Positions 11,132 to 24,112 of a DNA stretch of 64,000 bases are shown piece by piece (position 1 is the stretch's first letter; every line of letters starts with the position of its first letter). Below the pieces are notes generated by a model. It was given only the letters and a program-made list of their open reading frames with translations, was not told the origin of the DNA and ran no database searches. The stretch is from Malachius bipustulatus (taxonomy: Eukaryota; Arthropoda; Insecta; Coleoptera; Melyridae): NCBI GenBank assembly GCA_910589415.1, contig OU342639.1:12780268-12844267 (forward strand). Reading direction: 5' to 3'. The position numbers were made by a program, and so were the translations under genes.

Positions 11132-12965
11132 TATGTATAACAAATAAAAAGCCAGGGGTAGTAAAATTCTGCAGTAGATATAATATTAATAATAATAATT
11201 TGCCCACCTCAACCCACATTCTTATCTCCCATTAATCCTACCATCTTCAACTCAAAAATAAATCAATAGTAATGTTTACTTCAAGACATTTCCAGCCCGC
11301 AATATAACACACTATAATAATAGCTACCTGTGCCCTTACGGCTTTGGCGGCTCCTAGACAATATGATCAGGAATTCAGGCTGCAAGTGGCCGATTCTCTG
11401 TATAATCACCTGACCATTCTCATCTCGAAGAGCAGGAAGCTAGACTCCGAGTAATCCCGCCAATATGTTCAGATTTGGCGGGATCGTTGACCGTTTCTGT
11501 TTGTCTTAATCCCGCCAAGGGAATATGATAGCTTTGGGTCTCTGAAGTCTGAACGTTTCAGGCAGAAGTAGGTAGATAGATAATCGAAATGGTAAATCAA
11601 TCTGAGAAATGTATGTACAATAAATTCCAGAGTCCGTTTTTTCTTTTTTTTTCACCTGCTACGTAATAAAACATATACCTACCTATTAGAAGAGAAATTG
11701 AAATAAACTTCAAATCAAATAGGTTCTAATGTGTTTGTTTGGTGTAAGATTTTCTCAGCGCTCAGCACTGAGCCATAGGTAACTAATTTTTACTATTATT
11801 ATTATAGTGATACAGAGCCGATATTTTATGAATGGATATTGATAATTTATATCTATTCATGTTCGGGGAGCACAATGGAGGATTTATATGAAACGTAACG
11901 AAACCGAAATCGGAAATTCCCTGATCTCTACTTCCCAGCGAAATTGCTCCTTGCTCCAGATTCTATTGTTCAGTCTCCGCATCCAGTTCCGGATCTACCT
12001 GAAATGTCGGAAGCATTTGGCGGGTGATAATATTCAATACACAGTAACGTCGCGATACCAGTGTTTCTCAACATCTTTTATTGTTTACTTATTCAGTTTT
12101 TATTTATCTAATGCTCTAATTTACGAATACAAAACAATAATAATAAGTTTAATAAGATTATCAACGTCTTACTTCCTCAAGTGGCATTATCTTGAGACGG
12201 TAACGAATGATGATAAAATGTTCACAAAACAGGCGTTGCCTGTTGCTGAAGCGATAAGTGATCATTGAACTTTGGTTGCGAATTTAGAATTGTCGCCTTG
12301 AAGAATTATATTCTTGGGATGTTTAAATATAAAAATTTAACATAAAATCAGCATAATTTATGCTTCAGCCTCCATTATAAGTGGCTTGCTTATGTAGCAT
12401 CTGACTCGAGTTTAGCTAGGAGATTTCTATAAAATTCATGTACACTATAAGCATTGTCATACAATGTGTCTGAGCACTCTGAGCTCGTGCGCCATTGTAA
12501 TCGAGATCGACAGACCCCTTGGTTGGGATCTTGTAGGTACGTTGCGAAAGCAGCTGTACCGCAAGACGACCCTCTGTATAATTTTTGTATCCATGTACGC
12601 CGTTATCAAACATTAGTTCATATCAGGTAAAAAGTAACAGTAGTTCTAAATAGGTGATGCCAGCTTGACAACTACCTAAGCAAATAATTAAATAGAGTAT
12701 TAAATAAAATAAACCCCTTCCTCATAAAACTCAATATTTATGCTCAATATATGGAAAATGGAAAGCATACTGGGCACCCGAATCAAATCACACAAGTGTT
12801 TTATTTTTCACTGTTTTAAAGAAACACAATGAGAGCCCAATTTTTTTTTTTTTACAAAAATCATGACAAAATATCGAAAACAATCTTGGAAAAACTTGAC
12901 AATAGATACTTATAAAATTATTGTTATATACCTATATTATTCAAGATACGAATTGCAATGTTTAC
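11132..12965. other. Intergenic DNA with GC-richer, E2F-site-bearing island
   Basis: The island at 11380-11560 and a second GC-richer patch (11920-12040) stand out from AT-rich surroundings. A 126-codon open frame at 11888-12268 (+) shows no domain and loses coding character in its second half (Ile/Ser/Tyr-rich), so I read it as chance. There are no inverted-repeat elements here. Confidence 0.45.
11453..11518. promoter_or_regulatory. Cluster of three E2F-like ATCCCGCCAA sites
   Basis: AATCCCGCCAA occurs at 11453-11463 and 11508-11518, and its reverse, TTTGGCGGGAT, at 11474-11484. Another TTTGGCGGG lies near 12019. The core matches the established E2F/DP recognition sequence. Three copies in 66 bp of otherwise AT-rich DNA is unlikely to be chance. 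Confidence 0.45.
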
Positions 12966-14712
12966 GTCGCAGCCTTCTGGTGAAATTGGCCATTTCATGA
13001 AAAGTCTAGCGATTTCAAGAAATGCTGCCAAATAGTGAAATGATTTCGTATTACACTAAATGGCTAACATTTTTAGACGTTACATGTAATGCATAATAAT
13101 GTAATAATGAAATGTTTCTGCCATTTGATGATACCGTTTGTAATTACACCAAGCGGCCAAACTTCCTGGCCATTTCATGTAACGCTGCACTCTATGATGA
13201 TGTTTGGTGAAATAGAATCAGTAGGGATGTCACTAAACGAGTGATATAAGTAGGTACTTTCGGGATTATAGATAAAGTTATTTCGTTTGCGTGATCCGAC
13301 CAGATATTGAGTCATAATGTTTTTTTTTTTTACTTTATTGTTGACAGCCTATAGGATTCATGAAGGATTTGTTAATTTAGTAGTTGTTGAGCTATTAGTA
13401 TTTTTATGTTTTGTTCAAGTATAGAAATGTTAATTTTTTTCTGTTTCATTCGATCAGTGTTATACACGTTGTGTTTTATGTTATTTTTTAACTTTATTGT
13501 TAACAACTTATACAGGGTGGTCACTTTCAACAGAGTCGGTTGAATTAGAGAAAAGTTGCACAACTTTATGCTTATTAAAAATATTAAATCAAATTTAAGA
13601 AAACTTCAGTCGTTGCTGAAATATCCTGAAAAAACTGAAAATCGAGAATTCTTATTTTTGTCATATCTTTTTTATTATTAGAGATGAATAAATAATTTTT
13701 GTCATCAATGGAGATCTCCACTCTCCATTTGACATTACAAAAATCTTCTAAGCCGACTAGATTCCATCAGCAGAGTTATCATCTCGGTTATCATAGTCAA
13801 CTTTTGTTTTTCTTATGTCGTTCGGTACCTATTAAAAAATCAGCTTAACCAAAAATTACTAACGTTCGTAAAATAAATTAAAAAAAAAAAATTTAAGGCA
13901 ACTTTTTAAACCTAATTTTAAGATTATTAAAAAGTTTCTTAACTTTTTAATAATAAAAAAATTTACAAACCAAACAACTAAAGAAAACAAAGACTTTATC
14001 GACGTAATTCGGTGAAAAAAAAGTTTCTTTTTCGACAAGATAAGAATTTTTTTTTCAATGTTGGTAATTTTTGGTTTCCGTGATTATTTTTATACCGAGC
14101 GATATAAAAAACAATATGACGACCATAAGAAAAATAAAAGTTGACTATGAATACCTACAAAAAAAAATTATAATTATTATACCTAAGTTATTTTCAATAA
14201 TAAAAAAGATATGCAAAAAATAAGAAATCTCCAGTCGAAAATTTGTTAATTTATTACTTGTCGGGCTATTAATTCTTATGTCTGCTTTAAGTATAGAATG
14301 TTTAATTTTTTTACTTTTATAATTCCTTAATCAAAATATTGGTTTTGAATAATCTTGTTCGTATAATTATGATTTAATTATTTTTTCGATTCGTGTTGGT
14401 ATTGTCATTAAAAACGGAACATTATTAATCAATTTTAAATAATTAATTAAAAATATTAAAATCTGAGTAAATATCTGATTTTGTATTCCTAAACGTAAGA
14501 ATAGATTGTAGCATTAGATGAAATAGCCAGAAAGTTTAGCCAGATGATGTAATTATAAACAATTTCATCAAGTGGCAGAAACATACTTGCATTACATGTA
14601 ATGTCTAAAAATATTAGCTATTTAGTGAAACAAGGAATTTCACTATTGGGCAGCCGCTTCATGAAATGGTCAGACTTTCATGAAATGGCCAATTTCACCA
14701 GAAGCCTGCGAC
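12966..14712. mobile_element. Foldback element with GTCGCAG ends, interrupted by another element
   Basis: The left tip GTCGCAGCCTTCTGGTGAAA (12966) is mirrored by TTTCACCAGAAGCCTGCGAC ending at 14712. Arms cover about 12966-13225 and 14500-14712 and contain repeated CATTTCATGAAATGGCC-like and CATTACATGTAATG palindromes. The interior is occupied by the element at 13511-14240. No coding content. The tips differ from the TACAGGGTG families, so this is a separate lineage. Confidence 0.7.
13511..14240. mobile_element. Family N1 foldback copy nested in the preceding element, right end lost
   Basis: Starts TACAGGGTGGTCACTTTCAA, followed by the family N1 signature GTCGGTTGAATTAGAGAAAA. Ends near 14240 in the mirrored AATAATAAAAAAGATATG segment without the terminal portion. 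Other N1 copies: 29130-30108, 31835-33990, 37812-38801, and a piece at 55105-55560. Confidence 0.7.
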
Positions 14713-14715
14713 ATA

Positions 14716-15068
14716 TACAGTGTGAAACGCACTTATGGAATAAAATTCACTATTCAGAGAAAAACGTTTTTGAGAAAATAATCTCACACACCTCAACTTC
14801 AAATTTTTATTTGTCATTTTTTAAGCCTCAATTTGAATTTTTACCCCCACCTCTGAAAGTGACTTAACCAATTTTCAGCTTGATCGCTATTTTGGTTACC
14901 GAAATATACACAGTTTTAAATTTCAAATTTTCTTCTTCGAGGTGTCATAACTTCTTGAGGAAGCACTTTTGTACTAAGCTATGTTTCGTTTAATCGCTTT
15001 TCCTTGAGGTCACAAAGCTGTAGCTGATTAATTTTAGATTAGCTCCCATTAATTTACTGACACCTGTA
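14716..15068. mobile_element. Small TACAGTGTG element abutting the previous one
   Basis: TATACAGTGTGAAACGC starts 3 bp after the GTCGCAG element, and a CTGACACCTGTATA end lies at 15055-15069. The 353-bp interior is not palindromic. It is probably a short MITE or remnant. Confidence 0.45.
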
Positions 15069-17784
15069 TAAGAAAAATAATTTTTTTTTGTCCAACGAGT
15101 GCTAGCGAACGCCAATAAAAAACGTGAACAAAACATTAACTTGAGTATGCGAAAAACTCATGGACAGATTCTTTGAATACAAAAAAACTACTTTTTGTTC
15201 TAATTACCGTCTCAGATATGAAATTTAAATTTAAATAAAAATTTAAATTAGAACCTAAATCCCAATAAAATTCATCAAATATTATATGTATAATCAAATA
15301 AGTGCTTCAATAAAAATAATTATAAGTTTATTATTATAGAATAGATCACGGGTTGATAAATAATGTAAAATTTTCAATTTTACTCTAAAACGAAACATTT
15401 TCGTAATATTTATTTATTATTTATTCTATTCTCATTCTCATTTGTTGCAGAAAATTTGGTATTTTTAATGAGAATTTTTATGGATTCGAAACACAATTAT
15501 AAACATCGCTGTGTAGTTTGGGATGATTTGACTCATAGAAATTCCTTTTTTTTAATTCCTTTTACGTACAATCCTGTCAAATATCTCTCGTTCCAGATTT
15601 TTTCTTTCAATCTGAATAATCAGTTTTGTATAATGTATTTCTTTCTTGAAAAACTATTATTATCAAGTTCAATGTTTTCTTAGGGTAGGTACTCCAGAGG
15701 TCCAGGCCTCATTGCGGTGGTCAGTGTTATATGTCAAAAGTCAGTACCATCTGGAATGGATTAATTATGCAAATAGATGGAAACAGCAAAACGCGCGCGT
15801 TTTACTTACAGGAGTCGTTAATTTTAGCGCCACAGAAAATCACGAAGCGAATCAGCTTAGGGTAGGCCGGGCAAGGCAACATGACGACCCTGTCCAACCA
15901 CCCTTGTATTGTTACTCTTCCTTTACAGTGTTGTCGTTATTAATTTTTGTTTAAGAAAAAACACAAAAAATTTTTGTTAAATTTTTTAAAATCAAATTTA
16001 AATTTAATTACATAATATAATTTTACCCCATACTTCCGGTTAATATAATACTAGTTACATTAAATTCTGTAAAATCCTAATTGTAGTTGATAAAAACAAG
16101 ACAAGAATAATAAAAAGAAAAAGTAGGTAAGTATACCTAGAATAAAAGATGGAGTGGGATTGATAATTGATTATTCTTCATTCAGTCAATTATTAATTTT
16201 GAATGATTTGGCAACAGTGCTCGGTTTATGTTTAAGTAGCACGTGGCGTGGACGTCTTTTCGCCCTTTCATTTTATAAAGGCTAACAACCCATACTTTTA
16301 CAAAAGCTATAGGCAGATTTGATTTAAATACATAATGAAAAATCAGTCTGGAACTACATTTACCCCTAAATATAAAAATAAATCGATTATTTAAAATTTA
16401 GTCAAGATGATATTTACATGGAACTGGCGCCTCAGTTGCTTTAATACTTCTTATTGGCACATCTACATAAAGCAGATCGATAGACGAAGTATTTTATTAA
16501 CATAATATTAAACCGTGATAAGACCAATAATAAACTAATCGATTATGTTATAAATATTGTGAACTATATCTTTTGTTATGGTAGTAAATCTTCTGAACTT
16601 CGATAATTTTTTAATTTATTTTTCATTGGCATAAGTTCTCGCGGTAATAAAGGAAAAGTAGTGGAAGAATCGCGGGGTCAAAGAACGTGTCATGTGCTGT
16701 TTACTGTTCACGGGGCTGAGAGGGAAGGACATCCAAGCGCCGAAGGACAGATGCGGACTCGCATGGCTTGAGCTCGCGAACCGCGACACCCCCTTTCAAC
16801 CACCACCGTACTAAGGTATTAATAATAATATTACACTCTGGTATATCCTGCTATTGCCAGTAGCGTAGAATTTGCGTTGTCTTTTAGAACCACAAGACCA
16901 TCTTCATGACAATAATGATGACCTAGGAGACCTAGTTTTACACTGACTAGACGATGTCTTCGTTTACTACTGATACCAGTTCGTTCTAGATCGCTTCCTA
17001 TTTTTTTTTCCAGAATTTTTTTCTCGCGCTTTTAGGGGTATCAATTATTGACAATCTCAAAGACTCCCTGCTTCGATCTCTTCTCGAAACTTTCTTTTAA
17101 AACTAAGGAATTCACTAGTTAGCCGTATACGGTACCAGGAGAGCTAAATGTTGTCCTAAATTACATTCTATTGTAATAAACAATTATTAATTTAGATCAC
17201 TCACTTTAGCGAAGTTTTCAACCATTTCTATGAGCTTTTGTGATCCAAAAATCTCTAGGCTTTTTGGCCTAGCGCACGTTGAAACATCCTCTCAGATTAT
17301 GAACATAATCCAAACAATATTGTAAGCAAATTGAAAAATTCACAAGTAAAGTGGGAATTTTGTATCAGCTGGATGCAAGTTATCCTTAAGAAACTCAAAG
17401 CTTTGCGGTAACCCTTTTGCATTTCCTTAAATAATTATCAAATATCAATTAATTATTTTTATCTTCCAGTATGTGATGTGTCTTATAATTTGTCTGTGGT
17501 TAAAGAACAATAAACAATCTTCTGTCACAGCAAACAATTACCATAAATTATCTTTCATATTATATTCTTTTTCTTTCAATGTATTAATTCACTTCACTTA
17601 ACTTCCTTGTCTAAATACCACTGGAAATGTTTACTATAATATCTTGTATAAAAAAAGATACATAATTCCGGAAGGAGCGGAAGAGAGAGAGATTTTCTCT
17701 CTCACGTTCAGATTGCGAGCTCACATCGACGTTTTTGTTGTGTGTGGGTGGCATGTCTGGTTCACCTTACTTGGACAGAGTATA
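15069..17784. other. AT-rich intergenic DNA with one GC-rich island
   Basis: No gene is recognised. The island at 16640-16800 (CpG-containing, with GAATCGCGGGGTCAAAG and CTCGCGAACCGCG) contrasts with its surroundings and may be a regulatory element or an orphan exon. The 102-codon frame at 15646-15954 has no recognisable motif. AG-rich GAGAGAGAGA lies near 17680. Confidence 0.4.
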
Positions 17785-18350
17785 TACAGGGTGTTTCAAA
17801 ACATGTATCGGAAAATAAAAAGTGTGATTCCTTGGCCCGTTCTGAGAAAAAAGTCCCTATCAACATGGGTGTCAAAAAATTTTTTTTTTCTGTTTTTTAC
17901 GTTTCAGACATGAAACTGAATTTTTGTACACATCTTATCATTAATATTATTTACTTTTCGAGCTTTAATTAAATTTATTTTATGTAGCAGTGGCGGACAT
18001 TTTGGGATTTCTTCAAAATTTTTTGCCCATAGTTTCTAAGACACTGGGAAAATTGGCATTGTGGAAGCACATTTTAAACGGTCAACTGTTAAAAAAAAGT
18101 GCTCTTGGTCAAAACGAAAGCTTTAATGTGAACTATTGAATTTTTTTTATTTAATCTCTTAAAGTATACATAATATTAATGACAAAATGAGTAAAAAGGC
18201 TGGGTTCCGTATTCAAACAGTTCCTGAGACATCGTCAAAACACTGAAAAAAAAAACTTTTTGACACCCTGTATCTTTTTTTGAACTTTATTTAGAACGAG
18301 GCAGGGAATCACATCTTTCATTCTCCGGAACATGTTTTGATACACCCTGA
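17785..18350. mobile_element. Family N7 foldback element
   Basis: TACAGGGTGTTTCAAAACAT at 17785 mirrors ATGTTTTGATACACCCTGA ending at 18350. It carries the subterminal module AAAAAAGTCCCTATCAACAT-GGGTGTC at 17847-17873 and its mirrored GACACCCTGTATC at 18262. Non-coding; the open frames inside are by-products of the repeats. Confidence 0.75.
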
Positions 18351-19417
18351 TGTAGATAGATATGCTGCTGGTCAACCCGGAAAACTGTCTAAAATTAAAT
18401 AGGTGTTATCAAATCTACGTATCTTTGAGCACTTACTTAGTATATCTTCACCAGATGTGTATAGTCGAGGCCGGAAAGTTTTTCGAAAGTTGACGTGTTT
18501 TTCGTTACCTCGGATTTCTAGAATTTCATCTCTCGTGACTATTATACTTTCCTAATGTCTCCACTAAGATTGATAATTTTGTACAAAAATTTATGAACTT
18601 ACCTTTCTACGCAGTCACAGATAAAGTACACTAAATACATTTATGCCCTCCAACGGAAAATTGACCTGAAAGCCAGAAAAGGTGAAAACTGAAAATAAGT
18701 TATAAAAAATCAACTTAAACGGATACAAAATATCTAATCATGCCAGCTTATATTTAATTTTAATAATTTCTTCATCAATTCATTTCTTTCTTGATATACG
18801 TCCCTGAGCAATTTCGACAAATACCCCACATATGACTCTGTACGCACATGCTGCCATGTTTAATCGACCCTGATACCAGCAGTGTACAATGCACCCTGGC
18901 CTATTAATTGCTAGTATTTGATCTATTCTAACTGTTGGTCGTTTCGTTCTTTTATTTTTATATGAAATATTAATGAAAATTATTATTATTCCAATCCAGC
19001 TCCCCAAACACATGGCGTGAGTATAATTCACGCACTTGTTTCACGTAAATTCATAACGAAATTAGGACTCAATTTCGATGTTATAGTAAAGGAATATCTA
19101 TAATTATAAGAGATACGGGAAAAGTATTTTTGAGCAAATGTCATCGGTGAAAACTAAAATTTGCTATCATCTTTTGTTTTCGAATTATTGATAAAAACTC
19201 GATTCTTAGATTATTTCCATTATGTCATTTACTAGTAGAATTAAAAGAAAATAACTTACGCATTCTTCGGACAAAGGATGCAGTGGGATAGCCATTTTTT
19301 ATAAAAAATTTCATTATTCGTGTTATGACATAAAGTAAAAATTTTTTAAATGGAAGTTCTAGTTAGATTTGACATCATTAAAAAGACAACTTTTGTTCAA
19401 TTACAATGAAATATATC

Positions 19418-19418
<1 letters not shown>
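18351..19418. other. Intergenic DNA, nothing recognised
   Basis: AT-rich. The 83-codon minus frame at 18780-19031 shows no domain. No repeats seen apart from short A/T runs. Confidence 0.45.

Positions 19419-19452
<34 letters not shown>
19419..19452. repeat. (AAT)n microsatellite, possible retrotransposon tail
   Basis: At least ten tandem AAT/ATA units. The adjacent TTTATTGTTTCCAACAGACA (19453 on) is reminiscent of a LINE 3' end with a trinucleotide tail, but no coding part is attached. Confidence 0.8.
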
Positions 19453-19900
19453 TTATTGTTTCCAACAGACAAAGAGCCCAATTACAGGAAACAAAATATA
19501 AAATACATTTGACAAAAAGAAAAAAGAAGAAAACAAACCCATTCTTCATACAGAATTACACAATTAAATTATAACTAAAAACTATGAAAAGCTATGAAAT
19601 AAAAAACATAACAAAATTAAACTGATCAATAATACATTTACAACAATTAAGAGTAATTGAATGAATAGCCAAGTAATATCATGGGGATTCAATTCACTAA
19701 TTTTTATTGCATTTTTTGCAAAAAAAAATTTTTTTAATTATTTTTTAAGGTATGGTGCAAACATTACTAAAATACTAAAATTGTTAATGAGGGTTAAGAA
19801 AATAATAAATCAATTTTAAAGAACACAACATACTTATTTATCCATTGCGCATATAAATAAATTTTCTTATTTGATTATATTAGGTAGGTAGATATGTATA

Positions 19901-20907
19901 TACAATGTGTCCCAGATTCGCGTCTCTATACAGGGATCTCGGCTCCTATTACACTTACAGCAAAGGTTAAATGGGGAAAGTTTTAGAAGAAACTTTGTGC
20001 ATTCGATAACCGGTTTCAGATTTACGATCGGTCAGTTGGTTTTGGAAATATCGGCCAAAAACCGAAAATGGCGGATTTTGTTTTTTCCGAATAAATCCGA
20101 AACGGTTAATTAGACAGCTGTCAAAATGTGACATTATTCGGACACTTTTTTAAGACGAATAAGATAGGGTGTATGACAGGTGTGAATCGTCTTTTGTTAT
20201 TCCGCAACCCGCCTCAACTTTCGTTTTTCTTATGACCGCCATGTTGGATTTTTCCCTTTTTTAACGCAATTTATTTTTCTGATTACTAAGATGTATAACA
20301 CTATGAGTTATAATATTTAAAAAAAATCCAATATGGCGTCCATAAGAAGAAAAGATAGCTATCGATTTTTCGCCATCTTAATTGTTAAGACACTTTTCAA
20401 CAAGGCATACAAAAACAATTTTCGAGTCTCTAGTATTTTAAGACGGCGAAAAATCGTTAGTTCTTAACTTTTCATCTTATGGACGCCATATTGGATTTAA
20501 AAAAATTATAACTCGTAGTGTAGTAATCAGAAAAATAAATTGAGTTCAAAAAGGGAAAATCCAACATGGCGGTCATAAGAAAAACGAAAGTTGAGGCGGG
20601 TTGCGGAATAACAAAAGACGATTGACACCTGTCATACACGCTATCTTATTTGTCTTAAAAAAGTGTCCTAATAATGTCACATTTTGACAGCTGTCAAATT
20701 AACCGTTTCGGACTTACTTGTGAAAAACAAAATCCGCCATTTTCGGTTTTTGGCCGATATTTCCAAAACCAATTGACCGATCGTAAATCTGAAACCGGTT
20801 ATCGAATGCACAATGTTTCCCCTAAAACTTTCCCTATTTAACCTTTGCTGTAAGTGTAATAGTAGCTGAGATCCCTGTATAGAGACGCGAATCTGGGACA
20901 CATTGTA
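19901..20907. mobile_element. Family N6 foldback element, nearly perfect palindrome
   Basis: Tips TACAATGTGTCCCAGATTCG (19901) and CGAATCTGGGACACATTGTA (20907) are exact inverted copies. Arms of about 400 bp or more pair with few mismatches across the whole unit, for example CTATACAGGGATCTCGG against the mirrored block near 20865. The element contains several ATGGCGTCCATAAG and GACCGCCATGTTGGAT motifs. The TA flanks fit a TA target duplication. High arm identity suggests a relatively recent insertion or arm homogenisation. Confidence 0.88.
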
Positions 20908-21649
20908 AGTACCTGCTTGTTTAAGAAATAAATTATACATATTAATTATTTAAAACGTGACCTAATCAAATTTAACTATTAATTTATGTTCATTTCTTAT
21001 TATAACAGTCGAATACGCTTTGTACGAACACAGTGAAAATTATTTCAAATTAAAATTACACTGAGAAAAAAAAATTTCAACACCAGTTACCACTTTCTGG
21101 ACACCTGAATAATTAAATTAATTTCTTATATTACTGACATTACATTCGGTGAATATCTAACGAATGTTGTTACCCCAATCTCAAACGCCATTTTTCCGGA
21201 ACTAAAATTCTCTCCATGGATTTAGTGTGCCCAAATTTAATCTTTTAAAATGTAAAACTGATGACAAAAAAATAAAAAATAAAATGGAAAACAAAAAATT
21301 TTCCCATATGGTGCGAACTTTTTGGCGGGCACTGCGTACAAAATAATATTCAAGTAGGTAGGTTAGGTACTAAGCGCCTATCCAATACCATGTATTTTAT
21401 TCTACGCTAAAGGATAAATATGGCGACCACCTTGCATAGGGCCAGACTCTACATAGAATATCAATAAGTGACTCTAGAGAGCTTAAAAGTCGCTTGAAAA
21501 ACGGTTATGTGCGGTTTATGCTTTTTATTTATGCCCTTTTATTTTATTTAGTTTATGCCCAAAATAACTCAAATGCAAAGTCGTCTAAAAATCGACACTC
21601 GGTGATAGGAAACTTTAAAATAAATTTATTTTATTAACTGAAAACGCTA
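20908..21649. other. Intergenic DNA, nothing recognised
   Basis: AT-rich with a TAGGTAGGTTAGGTA-like simple run near 21355. No gene or clear repeat. Confidence 0.45.
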
Positions 21650-23207
21650 TACAGGGTGAGGCGCGTTGAACGCCTCGGCCTGTGTAGCCTAAATCGTGCA
21701 CGATTTAAATTTTTTTTAATTGGGTCTTATACAGGGTCGTAGTGCCTACAACTTTCAAATTATTGGCTTTCACAAATTTTCTTCAGTCAGGTCATATTAG
21801 CGTAATTTGAAATTTGAAATGAATAATAGAGAAATCAACATCATGTAAGAAAATTCGAATATCTGAGTCATTTTTCTTATTTGCTTCTTGAACCTTTTGA
21901 CTGTTAAAGGTTATCAGTATAGTTGTCTAAATTTGAGTTCAATTCCTTCAAAAATATCCTTATAAATAGTTAAGGAAGTTTAGCCTTTTTTAACCCCTTG
22001 CCTACCCCCAGGCCTCTGGCTTATTAATAGAAATAATGCGAAATTTATTGCATTAGCTCAAATTTAAAATAATTTTCTTTCAGTCATGTTATTTTGGTTT
22101 AAAAGCTTTTTTCAGCTTGCTCATGCAGGGGTTAAAAGAATAGTCATTTTTCCTACAATTCAAAAGGTCGCCTATTTGACGGCTCGATTTTGTGCAAATG
22201 CAATATCAGACCGCTCCTTTACTACCACAAAAAATTCAGCACCCTAGATTGAAAACTGCGACCAGAAACCGTGCTGCATGTACGGCTATGTTCAAAATTT
22301 GAAGGGCCTGTAGAAGTAACGCGTCTTTGGGAATTTTTTTTAACGTAATTCAAACGTCATTTCAAAGTTTCACAAAATTTCGTTCACTAATCGTGAAAGA
22401 TGAAACTACAGGAGCATTTTTTTAAATTTTCGACAAGTAAACATCATGTAAAAAAATTAAATATCTCCGTAATTTTTCGTATTTTCTTCTTGAAATTGTC
22501 AATGGTTAAAGTATATCAGTGTAGTTGTCTAATATGAAAATTTCAATTCAATTCCTTCAAAAATGTGCTCGTAAATGGTCTTAGAAATTTATTAGGTATT
22601 ATTATACCCCTTTCCTATAGGTAGGTATGTAGGTATCTACTTGCGTTAACTCAAATTTCAAATAATTTTCTTTCAATCTTGTTAATTTTGGTAAAAATTT
22701 TGTTTGTATCTTGCTTATACAGATGTTCAAAAGATAGCCAATTTTCTGAAAAAAAAATGCGTGAAAATGGATTTAAAATGGATTTTTCTCGAAAACGGTG
22801 CATCTTATCGAAGCTGAATAAGGGTGACTTTTTTACGTAGAAAGCTTCAGTATTTCATAATTTCAAAACAAAATTAAAAAAAAAACTATTGATACAAAAA
22901 TTGGGGTAATTTTTACCCCCCCCCCCACACCCCCCAGATTTAACCCACTCTTGGTGAAAATTTCAAAGTGATCTACAGTCTATCTTATTAGGTGTAGAAA
23001 CATTGGTGGATGTGGTAAATTTCGTCATCTTATGTTGAACGGTTTAGGAGATAATTAATAAAAACCTTCCTCAGGGTCCCAACTTTAAGGGGCTCTAACT
23101 CAGCGGGTAAGCATTTTCGGACCCATGTTCATATGAACTTTTTTTCTTAAAATGATCTCATAAATCACCCCCTGAAATGTTTCGCAGTACTTATGTTACA
23201 CCCGGTA
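21650..23207. mobile_element. Composite: TACAGGGTGA tip, family R repeat, and a divergent DUF4817-lineage right end
   Basis: A tip TACAGGGTGAGGCGCGTTGA lies at 21650. From 21760 to about 22735 the DNA is family R, also seen at 25300, 41690 and 51840 (shared words include CAGGAGCATTTTT and ATCATGTAAAAAAATT). From 22745 to 23207 it resembles the right arm of the DUF4817 element: CTCGAAAACGGTGCATCTTATC (first 20 shared), AAGGGGCTCTAACTC, then the mirrored module GGACCCATGTTCATATGAAC, and the tip TGTTACACCCGGTA. No coding sequence remains. Confidence 0.6.
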
Positions 23208-24112
23208 TAAACAGTTTTCCGATATCGTTAGAGCCGTGGTTGACGTAAGCTGCTTTGAAGTTGGAAAATTGCTATTTTCATTTGGTTATAACTAATAAGT
23301 TGAAACTCCAACTGTGAAAACCGTTCTTACTAAATTTTCTCAAACAATCTCAGACAAATGAAAATGTAACATTGTCCTACTAAAAATAACAAAGTAGTAT
23401 GGCGTACAACGATTTTGGGTCAGGTCAGGTCTGTATAGCTGAAAATCATTTTAGGTTATAGATCTCCTCAAATTTCTTCAAAGATCTTCTCAATTTTTAT
23501 TTTCTATCTTGAACGGTAAGGCCGCTTATGGGATGGCCCACCTCTATACATATAAAGAATTATGACTGTTTTATAAAATATAATTATTATATAAACAGGC
23601 TAGTAATTGCACTTCATGTGCTTTATACTCATACGACCTGCTTTCATTTCTTATGTATGAATCGTTGAGTATACATGCCTATTTTCTCTTATTCATAATA
23701 ATTATTGTAGGTGCCGGTATTATAATTCCATAATAGCTTAAATTTTGTAGCCGTATATCTGCCTGTCATTAGCTAGCTTGAATCCAGCGGGGTTTCTTTC
23801 GTTCTCTCACTACGGGGGTTGGAAATGGAAATAGAAACATGGTAATGATCCCAGATTCTTAGTATCTGATTATTAGTAGAAAAACACCACGAAATTACAT
23901 ATCATCAAAGAACCGGTCTTAGGGATGGTAATTTCAAACCATCCTCAATCTTTTATATAAATCATTGGTAAAATTACCTCATCATTAACTATACCCCTTT
24001 GTAACACTTCTTGCTAGATGATAAAAAATGTGTTAACCTTTACTGCATGAAAAACAAATAAATCTCATTAAAAATATTCTCACGTACCTACCTAATACTT
24101 GAATTTTTGATC
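23208..24112. other. Intergenic DNA, nothing recognised
   Basis: Contains a GGGTCAGGTCAGGTC run near 23408 and part of an N2-like word (TCACAGTTGGAGTTTCAACTT region near 23290). No gene. Confidence 0.4.

Noticed and set aside
11888..12268. 126-codon open frame on the plus strand
   Set aside because: No domain or motif. The second half is low-complexity Ile/Ser/Tyr/Leu typical of AT-rich chance frames, and there is no splice or promoter support. The GC-richer first part is more likely regulatory.
15646..15954. 102-codon open frame on the plus strand
   Set aside because: No recognisable family, no splice context, and no neighbouring coding signal. It could be an orphan exon, but nothing supports it.
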